The notes under the pieces are model-generated. The model was not told the origin of the DNA and made no database searches. It saw only the letters and a program-made list of their open reading frames with translations. This document shows positions 43,514-52,240 of a stretch of DNA of 64,000 nucleotides, one piece after another. Numbering within the stretch: position 1 is the stretch's first letter; the number at the start of each line of letters is the position of its first letter. Position numbers and translations under genes: made by a program. This stretch comes from a virus, in the IMG/VR virus record IMGVR_UViG_3300032299_001015, positions 1 through 64,000 of that record; one strand, written 5' to 3'.

Positions 43514-44210
43514 AAATTGTTACCACTCCATCAGCAATGTTCATTGCGTCCATTTTACCACGCATAGAAGCATCTGTGACCATTCCAGAATTAATTCTAG
43601 GAATCATAAGTCGTCTTTTATTTATCATACCTTGCTCAATCTTTTTAAAGAATCCTAATCTATTAAGTATGACTGGACCTTGGCTGGCAATAAACCCTCT
43701 GAATGTTGATTCAAAACTTCCTCTGACCTGAGTGCCGCCAGGGTTATTAATAACTGATTTCTTTGAAGTTACAAACCTACCGTCTTCTAATTCATATCTT
43801 AAATATTCTGCTTTTTTAGGAGTAACAATAACTGTTTGTCCTGCCTCCATTATTTCGGCTTTGTTAGGGAAAGGAAAACCCTCTCTATTAGGCTCTTTGG
43901 CTGGAGTAAAGGAATAATTTATTATTGCTGAACCATCTGACGTATTAGAAATGACTGCATTAAATAATCTAGCAGAAGGATTTCCTGTTTTATCAAATTC
44001 ATATACATGGTGATAGGCTGATGGATTTTGCCTAGCCCTTGAGTCAATATACTGATTAAAATAATTTTTAATAAGTAGCGCAGCCCCACGATTTATTTTT
44101 TGTTTATTTATTGGGTTTACATAAAGACTTTGTAATAAAGTACCATCATATGTTGACAAGGCCAAAACTTTTTCAGAAAACTTTCCCGTATCGAATGCTT
44201 TGGTTGCCAT
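43506..44210 (-). CDS. Neck/tail-joining protein (234 aa)
   Basis: 234 residues. RGAALLIKNYFNQYIDSRARQNPSAYHHVYEFDKTG resembles the HK97 gp10-type tail component, with basic second half (KRRLMIPRINSGMV). Overlaps both neighbours. Assigned mainly from gene order. Confidence 0.6.
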   Translation of the reverse strand: MATKAFDTGKFSEKVLALSTYDGTLLQSLYVNPINKQKINRGAALLIKNYFNQYIDSRARQNPSAYHHVYEFDKTGNPSARLFNAVISNTSDGSAIINYSFTPAKEPNREGFPFPNKAEIMEAGQTVIVTPKKAEYLRYELEDGRFVTSKKSVINNPGGTQVRGSFESTFRGFIASQGPVILNRLGFFKKIEQGMINKRRLMIPRINSGMVTDASMRGKMDAMNIADGVVTIYA

Positions 44211-44650
44211 TATATGAACCTTTGTATTTCTTGTCTCATAAGTACGGTTTCGTACTCAATTACTGACCCATCAAAATTAATAAGTGGAGTGCTTCCCCTG
44301 GGCTCAAATATCGTAGATTGATTGGGATATCTTTCTGATGATGGGTCTTGATTTTCTAGAAAAATTATTCCATCTTCATTTCTTACATTTGCAACTCGGC
44401 GGTCGTATGAAATGGGCGTCGTAGTTCTTAATTTAACCATTGAGTTTAATATATTTAAATAATTATTTACTTCTACAGCAGTGGAGTTTTCTCCAATTCC
44501 TTTACGAACGACTCCTCTTGCAACACAGTCAACAGTTCTTTCGTACGTCCAAACTTTTTGAACAATTCCAGAGTTAACATCTTGGGTGACGGAGGCAGAG
44601 TAAATATCTGCTTGCATAGTATAGGCTGTAGAAGTGATGCAATTAGCCAT
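44210..44650 (-). CDS. Head closure-like protein (146 aa)
   Basis: 146 residues. Beta-rich, with an N-terminal TAYTMQADIYSASVTQDVNSG and VKLRTTTPISYDRRVANVRNEDG. Third gene after the capsid protein, the normal head-closure (stopper) slot. Stop and start overlap neighbours. Synteny-based. Confidence 0.55.
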   Translation of the reverse strand: MANCITSTAYTMQADIYSASVTQDVNSGIVQKVWTYERTVDCVARGVVRKGIGENSTAVEVNNYLNILNSMVKLRTTTPISYDRRVANVRNEDGIIFLENQDPSSERYPNQSTIFEPRGSTPLINFDGSVIEYETVLMRQEIQRFI

Positions 44651-45565
44651 TTAAACCACCATATAACGTGCTTCTTTATATTTAGCGATAAGGTTATCAA
44701 CCACTAAATTGCCCGTCCCTGTGGAGAAGTCTGAGCCATACTTAATATTATAGGAGTCGTTAGACAGTTGGCTAATATTTTTATTACGAATGTTAAAATC
44801 ATTACAAAGATAGTCTTCTACCAATAATGCCGTTGCAAGTTCTATATCTGATGGAACATACTCCCATCCCCAAATTCCATCAATCTTGTAGGCAAAATCT
44901 TTTCTAAAAATTCCCTCGTAATAGAAAACTGAGAACTTAGGGAATTCAAGAATTTCTTTATTATTTGTTGAAGAGTTAACAATTTTAATTCTTGTTTTTG
45001 AACTGTCAATTTCCAAGGGGAAATCTAATTGATAATCTGGGTTATCTTTTTCATAAACAATTAGATCATCTTCATATATTTTATCAATTCTTTGAATAGG
45101 AATTGGAGTGGTAATAATATCTGCGTTCTGCCCAAAAACTGTCAATGTTCTTTTTTCTTTATAAAAATTATCACCAATGTATGAATTTAAACTCAAGCGT
45201 GCCTTCTTCTCTAACTGTCTCAAAAGATTAGTATTGGCTGACGCAGAACTTGGGATATCTGCAAGTTCTATAATTCTATTCGGTGTTGCGTATGGTCTAA
45301 CTAGAGCAAGATATTGTATTTCTGAAAATGCTCCACCTTGACTTGTAGTAACAAATTCAATTTTTATATTTCTATCATATTCTGTAGTATCTTTATTAAG
45401 ACTAATCGTGTAATTAAAAGATGCTGTTGGCCCCGCCCCTTTGCCACCTTGTAGGTATTCATTCGTATCAAGGTCATAGACTTCATAGAAAACATTGGTA
45501 GCATATGAACTAGCAGTATAAATAAAATTATACGCAGCGCCGTCCTGTCTTAAAAGTTCTTTCAT
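44651..45565 (-). CDS. Head-tail connector protein (304 aa)
   Basis: 304 residues. The first part is beta-rich and unusual; the C-terminal part IELATALLVEDYLCNDFNIRNKNISQLSNDSYNIKYGSDFS...VDNLIAKYKEA matches the helical core of HK97 gp6-type adaptors. It is probably an adaptor with an extra N-terminal beta domain, which is longer than the usual 100-residue adaptors. It follows the capsid protein terminator. Confidence 0.62.
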   Translation of the reverse strand: MKELLRQDGAAYNFIYTASSYATNVFYEVYDLDTNEYLQGGKGAGPTASFNYTISLNKDTTEYDRNIKIEFVTTSQGGAFSEIQYLALVRPYATPNRIIELADIPSSASANTNLLRQLEKKARLSLNSYIGDNFYKEKRTLTVFGQNADIITTPIPIQRIDKIYEDDLIVYEKDNPDYQLDFPLEIDSSKTRIKIVNSSTNNKEILEFPKFSVFYYEGIFRKDFAYKIDGIWGWEYVPSDIELATALLVEDYLCNDFNIRNKNISQLSNDSYNIKYGSDFSTGTGNLVVDNLIAKYKEARYMVV

Positions 45566-45588
45566 GTAACACCGCCGTTATTAGATTA

Positions 45589-45594
45589 ATTATA
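45589..45594 (-). promoter_or_regulatory. Candidate -10 element before the connector gene
   Basis: TATAAT in the context AAAATATAATTAATC, 24 bases before the connector ATG and behind the capsid gene terminator. No strong -35 visible. Confidence 0.35.
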
Positions 45595-45620
45595 TTTTAC
45601 TATATTTTGGAATATGGAAA

Positions 45621-45642
45621 GGGGGCCGCTTGCGCGACCCCC
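45621..45642 (-). terminator. Hairpin after the capsid gene, GNRA loop
   Basis: GGGGGTCGC (45642-45634), loop GCAA, GCGGCCCCC (45629-45621): a 9-bp stem with one G-T pair and a GNRA tetraloop, followed by a short TTT only. It lies 22 bases after the capsid stop. Probably a terminator or a 3' stability hairpin that separates the abundant capsid message. Confidence 0.7.
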
Positions 45643-45663
45643 AAACCAAAAGATATTTAATTA

Positions 45664-46782
45664 TCAGCCAGTTACGGCGTTAGCCTTAGCCATTGCAGAA
45701 AGTTCTTCAATGTTAAGACCCATGCGGACGTAAACTGTGTACTCTACGGTGTCTTTCTTTGGCTTGAACTCACGGTGAACCGTAACGTCTCTCTGGAAGC
45801 CCCAGATTCTGTTTTGGGGGAATGTGAGATCAACGTAGTGATCTGGGTATAGTGGAACTTCCATTACGGGAATACCGTAAATAGAAGTTGTCATACCAGC
45901 AGGACCGCCTACGCGAGGGGGAGTACCACGAAGGATGCCAGAAGCGATATCCTCAGGTACACCACCTGAACCAATCTGACGGAGATCCGTAAGAAGGGTT
46001 TGAACGTTCTTTGTTGAAGCATAGAACTTCAATTCGCCACGACGAGCCTTGTACTTACGACCAAGGCTGTTGTAGAGATTCTCAAAGAAGGCAATTGCAG
46101 AACCTGACTTCAGTTGACCTGCGGTGGTTGCTGCGGTGAAGAATGTGGATGCTGTGGTAACAGTTGCTGCGGTACCAAAGTGAGTACCACCAGCAGCGCC
46201 GTCAGCGAGTGCAACGAAACCATTAATTGTGTATGGGTAAGTTGTACCAGCGTAGGATGCAGTTCCCTGAGCAGCAAGACCGTTGATGGCAATATCTTCA
46301 AGATCGTTACCAAATTGACTAGCCATTAGGCGGACAATGTGATCTTCAAGAGCGGAGCCTTCAATGTTATCCTCAAGTGCCTCAGTTGAGAGTTCGTAGT
46401 CCAAGCGGAACTTAGTGGTGACGATTTCGACCTTGGTGAATTGGGCACCACGGTTTGCGTAACTTACTGTGCCTGCACCAGCATCAAGAATGTTATCACT
46501 TGCTTGTGATGCTCTGCGGATCAAACGTGTACCGACCTGAATCTTATCAAATTCGGCAGTATTTGAACGCATGACTTGTCTACGACCGTCATTACCTAGA
46601 ACCATTTGATCAAACACATAGTCTAGGAACTGACGGGATTGTTCTGGAAGTAGCACGCCACCGTTCTGAGTTAGTGGGTTAGTGGTCAAGTTCTCCATAT
46701 CACCGCTTGAAGCGAGATCTGAGATGATTGCACCAGTACCAACGTTTACAGCGGCAGCGGCTTTATTAATAATGTCACTCAT
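45664..46782 (-). CDS. Major capsid protein (HK97 fold)
   Basis: 372 residues. Starts with a short N-arm, then NGGVLLPEQSRQFLDYVFDQMV, IQVGTRLIRRASQ and FRLDYELSTEALEDNIEGSALEDHIVRLMASQFGNDLEDIAINGL, the spine-helix and E-loop pattern of HK97-type capsid subunits. Ends with VDLTFPQNRIWGFQRDVTVHREFKPKKDTVEYTVYVRMGLNIE, a P-domain element. Strong GAGGTG ribosome site and a terminator behind it agree with high expression. No separate N-terminal delta domain; the scaffold is encoded by the gene upstream. Confidence 0.92.
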   Translation of the reverse strand: MSDIINKAAAAVNVGTGAIISDLASSGDMENLTTNPLTQNGGVLLPEQSRQFLDYVFDQMVLGNDGRRQVMRSNTAEFDKIQVGTRLIRRASQASDNILDAGAGTVSYANRGAQFTKVEIVTTKFRLDYELSTEALEDNIEGSALEDHIVRLMASQFGNDLEDIAINGLAAQGTASYAGTTYPYTINGFVALADGAAGGTHFGTAATVTTASTFFTAATTAGQLKSGSAIAFFENLYNSLGRKYKARRGELKFYASTKNVQTLLTDLRQIGSGGVPEDIASGILRGTPPRVGGPAGMTTSIYGIPVMEVPLYPDHYVDLTFPQNRIWGFQRDVTVHREFKPKKDTVEYTVYVRMGLNIEELSAMAKANAVTG

Positions 46783-46814
46783 GCTTTTCTTTACACCTCT
46801 CTTTCTTATTTTAA

Positions 46815-47345
46815 TTAGTTAAATAATTCTGCGGAACTGAGGAAGCGTCCGCCCCATAATGATTTCTTCATTACGGGTTGCTCTGGGATACTGGATTCCA
46901 GTTCACCAGACTTCTTCATGGCCGTCTCTTCCTCAACGGACTCTACGCGGGTAGCGATTTCAGTCGCGGCGGAATTGAGATCGGATAAACTTTTGGTAAC
47001 CTCTTCATACTTGGCTTGTAGTTGTCCAATTTTTTCATCGACTGCTTTAGCAAGTTCGACTACTGCACTGGAAATCTTGTCAAGTGATTCAGTATTTGTT
47101 TCAGTGGACTTGGTAATTGTCTCTTCTACGAAGGACTTAACCTCGCCAAGGGCCTTTTCCATATCGAAAACGTCAGAGGTGGTGTCCTCGGAAACTTCAG
47201 CCTCAACACCATCGGACTTAGCCATTGCAAGGGCTTCCGTAACTACGTCCTCTACAGTTTCTTCTACCTCAAACGTAACTTCTTCAGAAGCCTCGTTTGC
47301 AGCCTCGGCGGTGTCAAGTTCTTCATGGCTTGTATTTTCAGCCAT
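46815..47345 (-). CDS. Nested scaffold protein from an internal start
   Basis: 176 residues, same frame as the C-terminus of the protease gene, starting at the ATG 47345-47343 (MAENTSHEELD...). The nine bases AAGGAGGTG stand 5 bases upstream, a nearly full anti-Shine-Dalgarno match and much stronger than the host gene's own site. The protein is Glu-rich, coiled coil (KISSAVVELAKAVDEKIGQLQ) and ends in a basic hydrophobic tip, as in scaffolds. Lambda Nu3 in gene C is the precedent. Not proved by sequence. Confidence 0.72.
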   Translation of the reverse strand: MAENTSHEELDTAEAANEASEEVTFEVEETVEDVVTEALAMAKSDGVEAEVSEDTTSDVFDMEKALGEVKSFVEETITKSTETNTESLDKISSAVVELAKAVDEKIGQLQAKYEEVTKSLSDLNSAATEIATRVESVEEETAMKKSGELESSIPEQPVMKKSLWGGRFLSSAELFN

Positions 47346-49055
47346 TTCAACACCTCCTTCTCTTTTTTGTACAGTCAAACTGTTTTCCTCTATTTCGTCT
47401 GACTTTTCCGTTGACAATGGGTGACCCTTTGGCAACAAATCTGTGTCATATGGTCTATTCTTGAATTTCCCTGTTCTTACCGCCTGCAAGAAAGCATTTA
47501 CTCTTGCATACGCCCATTGTTCAGGGGAGTACTCATTTGATTTATTCATCATGGGATTGCTTTTAAATGCAGCAACCCCTCTTTCAAAAACCTGACGAAT
47601 GGCATCAAACGTGACACTCTTAAAAATAACATTACCATATTTTTCATTATGCTGAGAAACTAAGGCATTTAGATGTTCTTCATCTTCTGCCGCAAGTGAT
47701 TTAATAACTACTTTACTGGCTACCTTAATTTTTGTTAAGTCTGAAATATTTTTTGTTACTAGTGTATCTGTCGGACGGAATTTGTTGTCTGACTCATTGT
47801 TATACACTCTTACTGCCGCCATAGTATTTTCTAATACATCGACACGACCCTTTACTAATTTATTATTTTCTGTAAAGGCAACATAGTCTCCAGAAACAAT
47901 ATCTCCTGCTTCTTTCTTGTATTTAATCTTTTTCTTTTTAGATGGACGGGGGATACCACTAGGAAGACCCTGTTGGGCATTACGATTAGGAGTTACTTCA
48001 TTAGTAACAGTTTCTTTTCTTACGCCCTCATCATCCATATCATCTTCTACATCATCTTCCATGTCTTCATGATGCATTTTATCAAGGGAGGATATTCTTC
48101 TAAGAGTACTCATTTTGTGACCGACGCGAGTGTCTGATGCCGCCCAGCCTTCTGCACCTTTACGATAAACTCTAATAAGTACCGCTGGATCTCCCTCTTC
48201 TGCATTAATAGTAAAATCTGAGTCGGGGACATTAATGGAGCCAGAACGGGCAATTCTTTCTACTTTACCTCTAGCCGTTCCGCCGCTTGAATTCCATGAA
48301 ACAAAGTCTCCTACACTTAAAGATTCTGCTTTAATGAGGGCATCAACAAGTTTACCCATCTCTTGATTTTTATTAACGTCTGATGATTCTACCCAACCAA
48401 TTTCAATCATTTCTGACTTACATACTGGACATTTGAATGTGTCTGATTTTTCAGTTAATGCAATTTTATCTGTGCTGCACCAGAATACATTTTCAGTAGA
48501 GAATTCAGTAGCAATGCCTGAGGTGATAAGTTCATCCCCAAGTTTTTGAATAGAAAGAATATTAGCAAATTGATTGGCGGGGGAATCGACTAAGGATAGT
48601 TCCATAAGTTCGTATTCTTTTACAACTCTTACCCCTGGATATTCTTTACCGTCATCCATTTTTGTTTCGTAGTCTACAATTCTGCCACCGATTGAAAATC
48701 CTGTAAGTGTGCCGTCTAGAACCATTTGCCAGATATTTTCAGCACCTTTAGAAATATATGCATCAACAAAGATTCCGCTGTACATTTTTCCAGATTCCTT
48801 GTCATAGAAAGTATTCTCTCTAAATGAAACCACTTTTCCAGCAGGAATTGGTTGGTGCATTAAACGCACATTTCCTCGGAAATTTTCAAATGCTTTACGA
48901 GAAGCCTCTGTTAATAAAACATCACCCTGGCGATCTACATTGTCCAGGGTGGCAAATCCACTAACTATTCTACGCTCTTCATCGATTTTAGCGATGGGCA
49001 TAGTGAGACGAACATTGTCTCCGTCTACGTCAAAATGTGCTTTATTAATAATCAT
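46815..49055 (-). CDS. Capsid maturation protease fused to scaffold (746 aa)
   Basis: Residues 1-170 form an XkdF/S78-like prohead serine protease with candidate His67 (RLMHQPI) and Ser121 (TGFSIGG). Residues 192-213 form a zinc ribbon (FWCSTD, FKCPVCKS). Two Tudor/SH3-like modules follow (GDFVSWNSSGGTARGKV near 250, GDYVAFTENNKLVKGRV near 390). A DNA-binding-like helical block is at about 520-555 (SPEQWAYARVNAFLQAV). The C-terminal 176 residues are acidic coiled coil with a final GGRFLSSAELFN, typical of scaffolds. Protease and scaffold are one protein here, with an internal start for the scaffold. Confidence 0.85.
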   Translation of the reverse strand: MIINKAHFDVDGDNVRLTMPIAKIDEERRIVSGFATLDNVDRQGDVLLTEASRKAFENFRGNVRLMHQPIPAGKVVSFRENTFYDKESGKMYSGIFVDAYISKGAENIWQMVLDGTLTGFSIGGRIVDYETKMDDGKEYPGVRVVKEYELMELSLVDSPANQFANILSIQKLGDELITSGIATEFSTENVFWCSTDKIALTEKSDTFKCPVCKSEMIEIGWVESSDVNKNQEMGKLVDALIKAESLSVGDFVSWNSSGGTARGKVERIARSGSINVPDSDFTINAEEGDPAVLIRVYRKGAEGWAASDTRVGHKMSTLRRISSLDKMHHEDMEDDVEDDMDDEGVRKETVTNEVTPNRNAQQGLPSGIPRPSKKKKIKYKKEAGDIVSGDYVAFTENNKLVKGRVDVLENTMAAVRVYNNESDNKFRPTDTLVTKNISDLTKIKVASKVVIKSLAAEDEEHLNALVSQHNEKYGNVIFKSVTFDAIRQVFERGVAAFKSNPMMNKSNEYSPEQWAYARVNAFLQAVRTGKFKNRPYDTDLLPKGHPLSTEKSDEIEENSLTVQKREGGVEMAENTSHEELDTAEAANEASEEVTFEVEETVEDVVTEALAMAKSDGVEAEVSEDTTSDVFDMEKALGEVKSFVEETITKSTETNTESLDKISSAVVELAKAVDEKIGQLQAKYEEVTKSLSDLNSAATEIATRVESVEEETAMKKSGELESSIPEQPVMKKSLWGGRFLSSAELFN
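47351..47359 (-). promoter_or_regulatory. Internal ribosome binding site AAGGAGGTG
   Basis: Nine-base perfect Shine-Dalgarno sequence inside the protease-scaffold gene, 5 bases before an in-frame ATG. It is as strong as the site used by the major tail protein (42961-42969). Confidence 0.8.
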
Positions 49056-49085
49056 AACAATTAAATTATATTATATATAGTCTTA

Positions 49086-50687
49086 TTAATTTTGCTGCCT
49101 ACCTTCTCCTTGTGTCGCCCGTCCTGTTTCATCTATGTCTGGGGCGTTAGAAGATCTATTTTGGTCTCTTACTCTATTGCGAGTTGTCTGAGCCGTTTGC
49201 TCTGCTCTTTGTTGAGCATTAAGAACAACTGGCTCATCACCACTAGGAAGTGTAGACATTCCTAGTCTTTCTCTTACTTCATTGGGAACAATTACTTGCA
49301 TTCTCAAATAGCGCTCGTCAATCTTAGATCTAGTTTCTTCATCAGTAAGAGTAAGTTCATTAAATTCAAATTTGAATGCGTCTGTTTTTTCAGCAATGAT
49401 CCTATTGATTTTCTTTTCAAGGGCATCCTGTGCTGGGCGACATACTTGCTCCTTGAATGTTCTATCTGATTCTCTTGCTGCCGCCAAACCAATACCGTCC
49501 GTAGCACCAACCTTTGAGGCAGGAACGCGGTGAGCCATAAGGATTTCATCCTTATTCATCTTCTTATAGTTATTGAATGATGAGTCTTGAATATTAGTTT
49601 CAATTGGCTCCATCTTCATTTCTACCTTATTATCTGGTGTATCTCCAGGGATAGGAATGATAGCGGTTCTATGGGACTGTCCGCGCAGATTACCTTGAAA
49701 AAATTCAAATAATCTTTCTTCCGCTGCGCGGCTCATCTTTGCACCCTTAAGCCAGAAAATATAGCGGGGGACAGCCTTGTTCTCAAAATACTCTAGATTA
49801 AAGCGAGAGGCAAATTCATTTCCTGCCATTGCATTCTTTGCCGCCACAATTGCAGGTAGTCCATAGTAAGTATTTGTTGGAGTGTAATTCTTAATATGAA
49901 TTATTTCGTTTGGTCTAGGGTCGGTGGTAATAGGATTCTTTTCTTCACCTTGGAAATTACGGAAGAATACAGCCTTACCGTTAACAATTTGAACAAATCC
50001 GTCACGGAGGCGACGTACTCTCATCGTAGGAGCAGGGATATGACCAATGTAACCAATTTCTCCAGTTGTCTTTCTACCTATTTCAATGTACCCGTTTCCT
50101 GTTGATTCAGCATCAATATAGGCTTTCATAAGTGTCATAGTAAAGGTATCATCGTCATTTCTTGTTTCTAGCCAGTCAACAATGCGGTGCTTTTGACGAG
50201 CAAGGTTTCTTCTTACTCTCCCAAGTTCTTCTTCACTACTAATAGACTCAAGTCTCTCCATAACGTTAATTGTTGGAACAAGATCGTACCCAAGTCCAAC
50301 AATATTTGCTACTTTAGCGTTGATGGCTGAATAGTTTGCAGCGGAAAGTTCATAAATTTTAGCAAGTGCCGCCTGATTGTAAAGAGGCTCAACAACATCA
50401 AAGATGCCGTAACCGTACTTATCTGGAATGATTTGCTTAGAGGTAGCCCCATCACCAGAGTACATATTGTCTTCAGCGGTTACTATTTCTCCGCCAGCAG
50501 TAATTAATGACTTGCTAATTTTTCTACGAGCAGAACGCTTAAAGTTTTGAGAGAGTCCGTTTAACGACAAAATATCGTCAGCATCCTGACGAAAGTCATC
50601 TTTTTCTGAAGCAATAAAGGATTCTTGACCTATAGACTTGCTAAGGTTTACTTCATTGATCCAAAGATCTTCTGGTTCTTGCTGCAT
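49086..50687 (-). CDS. Portal protein (HK97-type)
   Basis: 533 residues from the ATG at 50687 (MQQEPEDLW), chosen because GGGAG lies 9 bases upstream; an ATG eight codons earlier has no site. HK97-portal features: YNQAALAKIYELSAANYSAINAKVANIVGLGYDL (wing helix), STGNGYIEIGRKTTGEIGYIGHIPAPTMRVRR, and the HIKNYTPTNTYYGLPAIVAAKNAMAG...RFNLEYFENKAVPRYIFWL core. Forms the dodecameric DNA gate to which terminase docks. Overlaps the previous gene by 35 bases. Confidence 0.93.
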   Translation of the reverse strand: MQQEPEDLWINEVNLSKSIGQESFIASEKDDFRQDADDILSLNGLSQNFKRSARRKISKSLITAGGEIVTAEDNMYSGDGATSKQIIPDKYGYGIFDVVEPLYNQAALAKIYELSAANYSAINAKVANIVGLGYDLVPTINVMERLESISSEEELGRVRRNLARQKHRIVDWLETRNDDDTFTMTLMKAYIDAESTGNGYIEIGRKTTGEIGYIGHIPAPTMRVRRLRDGFVQIVNGKAVFFRNFQGEEKNPITTDPRPNEIIHIKNYTPTNTYYGLPAIVAAKNAMAGNEFASRFNLEYFENKAVPRYIFWLKGAKMSRAAEERLFEFFQGNLRGQSHRTAIIPIPGDTPDNKVEMKMEPIETNIQDSSFNNYKKMNKDEILMAHRVPASKVGATDGIGLAAARESDRTFKEQVCRPAQDALEKKINRIIAEKTDAFKFEFNELTLTDEETRSKIDERYLRMQVIVPNEVRERLGMSTLPSGDEPVVLNAQQRAEQTAQTTRNRVRDQNRSSNAPDIDETGRATQGEGRQQN

Positions 50688-50979
50688 CTTTCCATGCTCC
50701 CGTATCTCCATAAGATAGAAGGCCGTTTTCCATTCTATACTTGTCTTCTTGGTATTCTTCTTCTGTTACCCGACCAATTCCAGGAATGAATACTGCTTGT
50801 CCTTCTGGCTGTCCATAATGAGCGGCGGCTTTACGAATTTCCGCCATCTTTGTGATATCTCCTCTTTCAGAAGGAATATTAAGAACGTTGTTATCATCAT
50901 CCTTAAAGACTCCGCCTTCTGGCAGAAGCCATACATATATACCGTAACTGCTCTTATCTCTTACTACTTGTAGTCCCAT
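50653..50979 (-). CDS. Conserved pre-portal protein (108 aa)
   Basis: 108 residues: GLQVVRDKSSYGIYVWLLPEGGVFKDDDNN, DITKMAEIRKAAAHYG and FIPGIGRVTEEEYQEDKYRMENGLL. This order of blocks is, by my recollection, that of a small conserved protein encoded directly upstream of the portal in many actinophages. Function unknown; may be a virion or packaging accessory. Confidence 0.62.
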   Translation of the reverse strand: MGLQVVRDKSSYGIYVWLLPEGGVFKDDDNNVLNIPSERGDITKMAEIRKAAAHYGQPEGQAVFIPGIGRVTEEEYQEDKYRMENGLLSYGDTGAWKDAARTRRSLDQ

Positions 50980-50997
50980 GTACCTGATAATATCATA

Positions 50998-51846
50998 TTA
51001 AGTGTTATTTGGCTGTATTCTGTTCACATATGAAGCAATTTTTACCCTAGCAGGGCTAATTGTGAACGACGCACTAGACTTTGCAAAGAATGTATTTGAC
51101 AAATACTGACCATAGAGAACTTTAAATATATCTCCAACAGATGCACTTACTATAGATAAATTAGATGATGCTGTAAGTTCATACACCTGATTATCTGCTA
51201 GAGATAAAACTTTAGACCCTGGAATTAGTCCAACGGTGTCTACATAAAGATTATCATTAGTCATCAAAGACGCTGAAACAAATCTAGATAGACTGTCTTC
51301 CGTCGCTGCGTATAGATCAAAGGCGTACCTATTTTGATTCTTCAATGGCTGATAGATGACATTTGTTGATGCTGAAATAAAATTAGTTTCTATCGCATCA
51401 GTAATATTAAAAGAATAAGATGCTGAGTCAGATACACGGACCTTCATGCTGGTCCCGCCCGTAAATTCTTCATGTAAGAACGCAGCGGCAGAGGAACTAA
51501 ATGAATTATCTAAAATATAAACATTTTGTAGGTTGAAATTACTTGAACCAGAATGACCAAATCTAATAAGGAAATTATTATTGTCATAGGTCCATAACTT
51601 ATTGTCAAAGGATAATGTCAAGTGCGCCCATTGTTGGGACGGCAGAACTGATGCAGTATATCCATTGACATATATAGATGTTGAGGCGGTATTGATTCTT
51701 ACCGATCCGTTCAAATTATTGACACTTGCAGAAAATAGCAATTCAGAAGCGGCGGAGGAAGAAAAAATTTCCAATAACTTATACGTCTTATTTTCACTAT
51801 CATTAAGACGTATAAAAGCACCGACTGATCCTAAATATTTAAGCAT
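50998..51846 (-). CDS. LamG-like virion protein (282 aa)
   Basis: 282 residues, Ser-rich. Residues 1-110 form a concanavalin/LamG-like jelly roll (SVRINTASTSIYVNGYTASVLPSQQWAHLTLSFDNKLWTYDNNNFLIRFG), the class used by virion proteins to bind sugars. The rest is beta-rich. It sits at the start of the packaging/head gene block. Its role could be capsid decoration; not proved. Confidence 0.65.
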   Translation of the reverse strand: MLKYLGSVGAFIRLNDSENKTYKLLEIFSSSAASELLFSASVNNLNGSVRINTASTSIYVNGYTASVLPSQQWAHLTLSFDNKLWTYDNNNFLIRFGHSGSSNFNLQNVYILDNSFSSSAAAFLHEEFTGGTSMKVRVSDSASYSFNITDAIETNFISASTNVIYQPLKNQNRYAFDLYAATEDSLSRFVSASLMTNDNLYVDTVGLIPGSKVLSLADNQVYELTASSNLSIVSASVGDIFKVLYGQYLSNTFFAKSSASFTISPARVKIASYVNRIQPNNT

Positions 51847-51859
51847 ACTTAATTATAGA

Positions 51860-52240
51860 TCAATTCCAGTCAATATCTGATCCAGACTTAGCATATGATT
51901 TTGATGATAGTAATAGGTCTTTACCAATATGTTGAGCCTTTACCTCAAAAGAATATTTTCTTTCCCCGCTATTTGTATCTATCCATGAAGTTTCTTTAAT
52001 AACTCCATTAACAATTACTTGCTCCCCGCGATTAAATTCACCAGCAATATTTTCTGCCAGCCGATCCCAAGCAGTAATATTCCAGCCAGATGTATCATGG
52101 TCTTCCCACTCACCAAAGGCATTCTTACGGCGGTCATTAGTAATTAGTCTAAATCTTGCTACTGACGTTCCACTCGGCAGAGTCTTAAACTCTACATCAT
52201 TTGCCACTCTACCAATTAAAGTAATATTAGGGTTAGACAT
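51860..52240 (-). CDS. ssb: Single-stranded DNA-binding protein (OB fold)
   Basis: 126 residues. Bacterial SSB pattern: NPNITLIGRVANDVEFKTLPSGTSVARFRLITNDR, WNITAWDRLAENIAGEFNRGEQVIVNGVIKETSW, and a C-terminal tail ending GSDIDWN (acidic, but not the canonical DDDIPF). It is a second, different ssDNA-binding protein besides the Zn-type one at 15726-16379. It lies among decoration and head genes, far from the replication block. Start overlaps the glycosyltransferase stop. Confidence 0.9.
   Translation of the reverse strand: MSNPNITLIGRVANDVEFKTLPSGTSVARFRLITNDRRKNAFGEWEDHDTSGWNITAWDRLAENIAGEFNRGEQVIVNGVIKETSWIDTNSGERKYSFEVKAQHIGKDLLLSSKSYAKSGSDIDWN

Noticed and set aside
46918-47424. 168-codon plus-strand open frame
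   Set aside because: Antisense of the scaffold; a Ser/Thr/Val-rich translation that follows from the Glu-rich coiled-coil codons.
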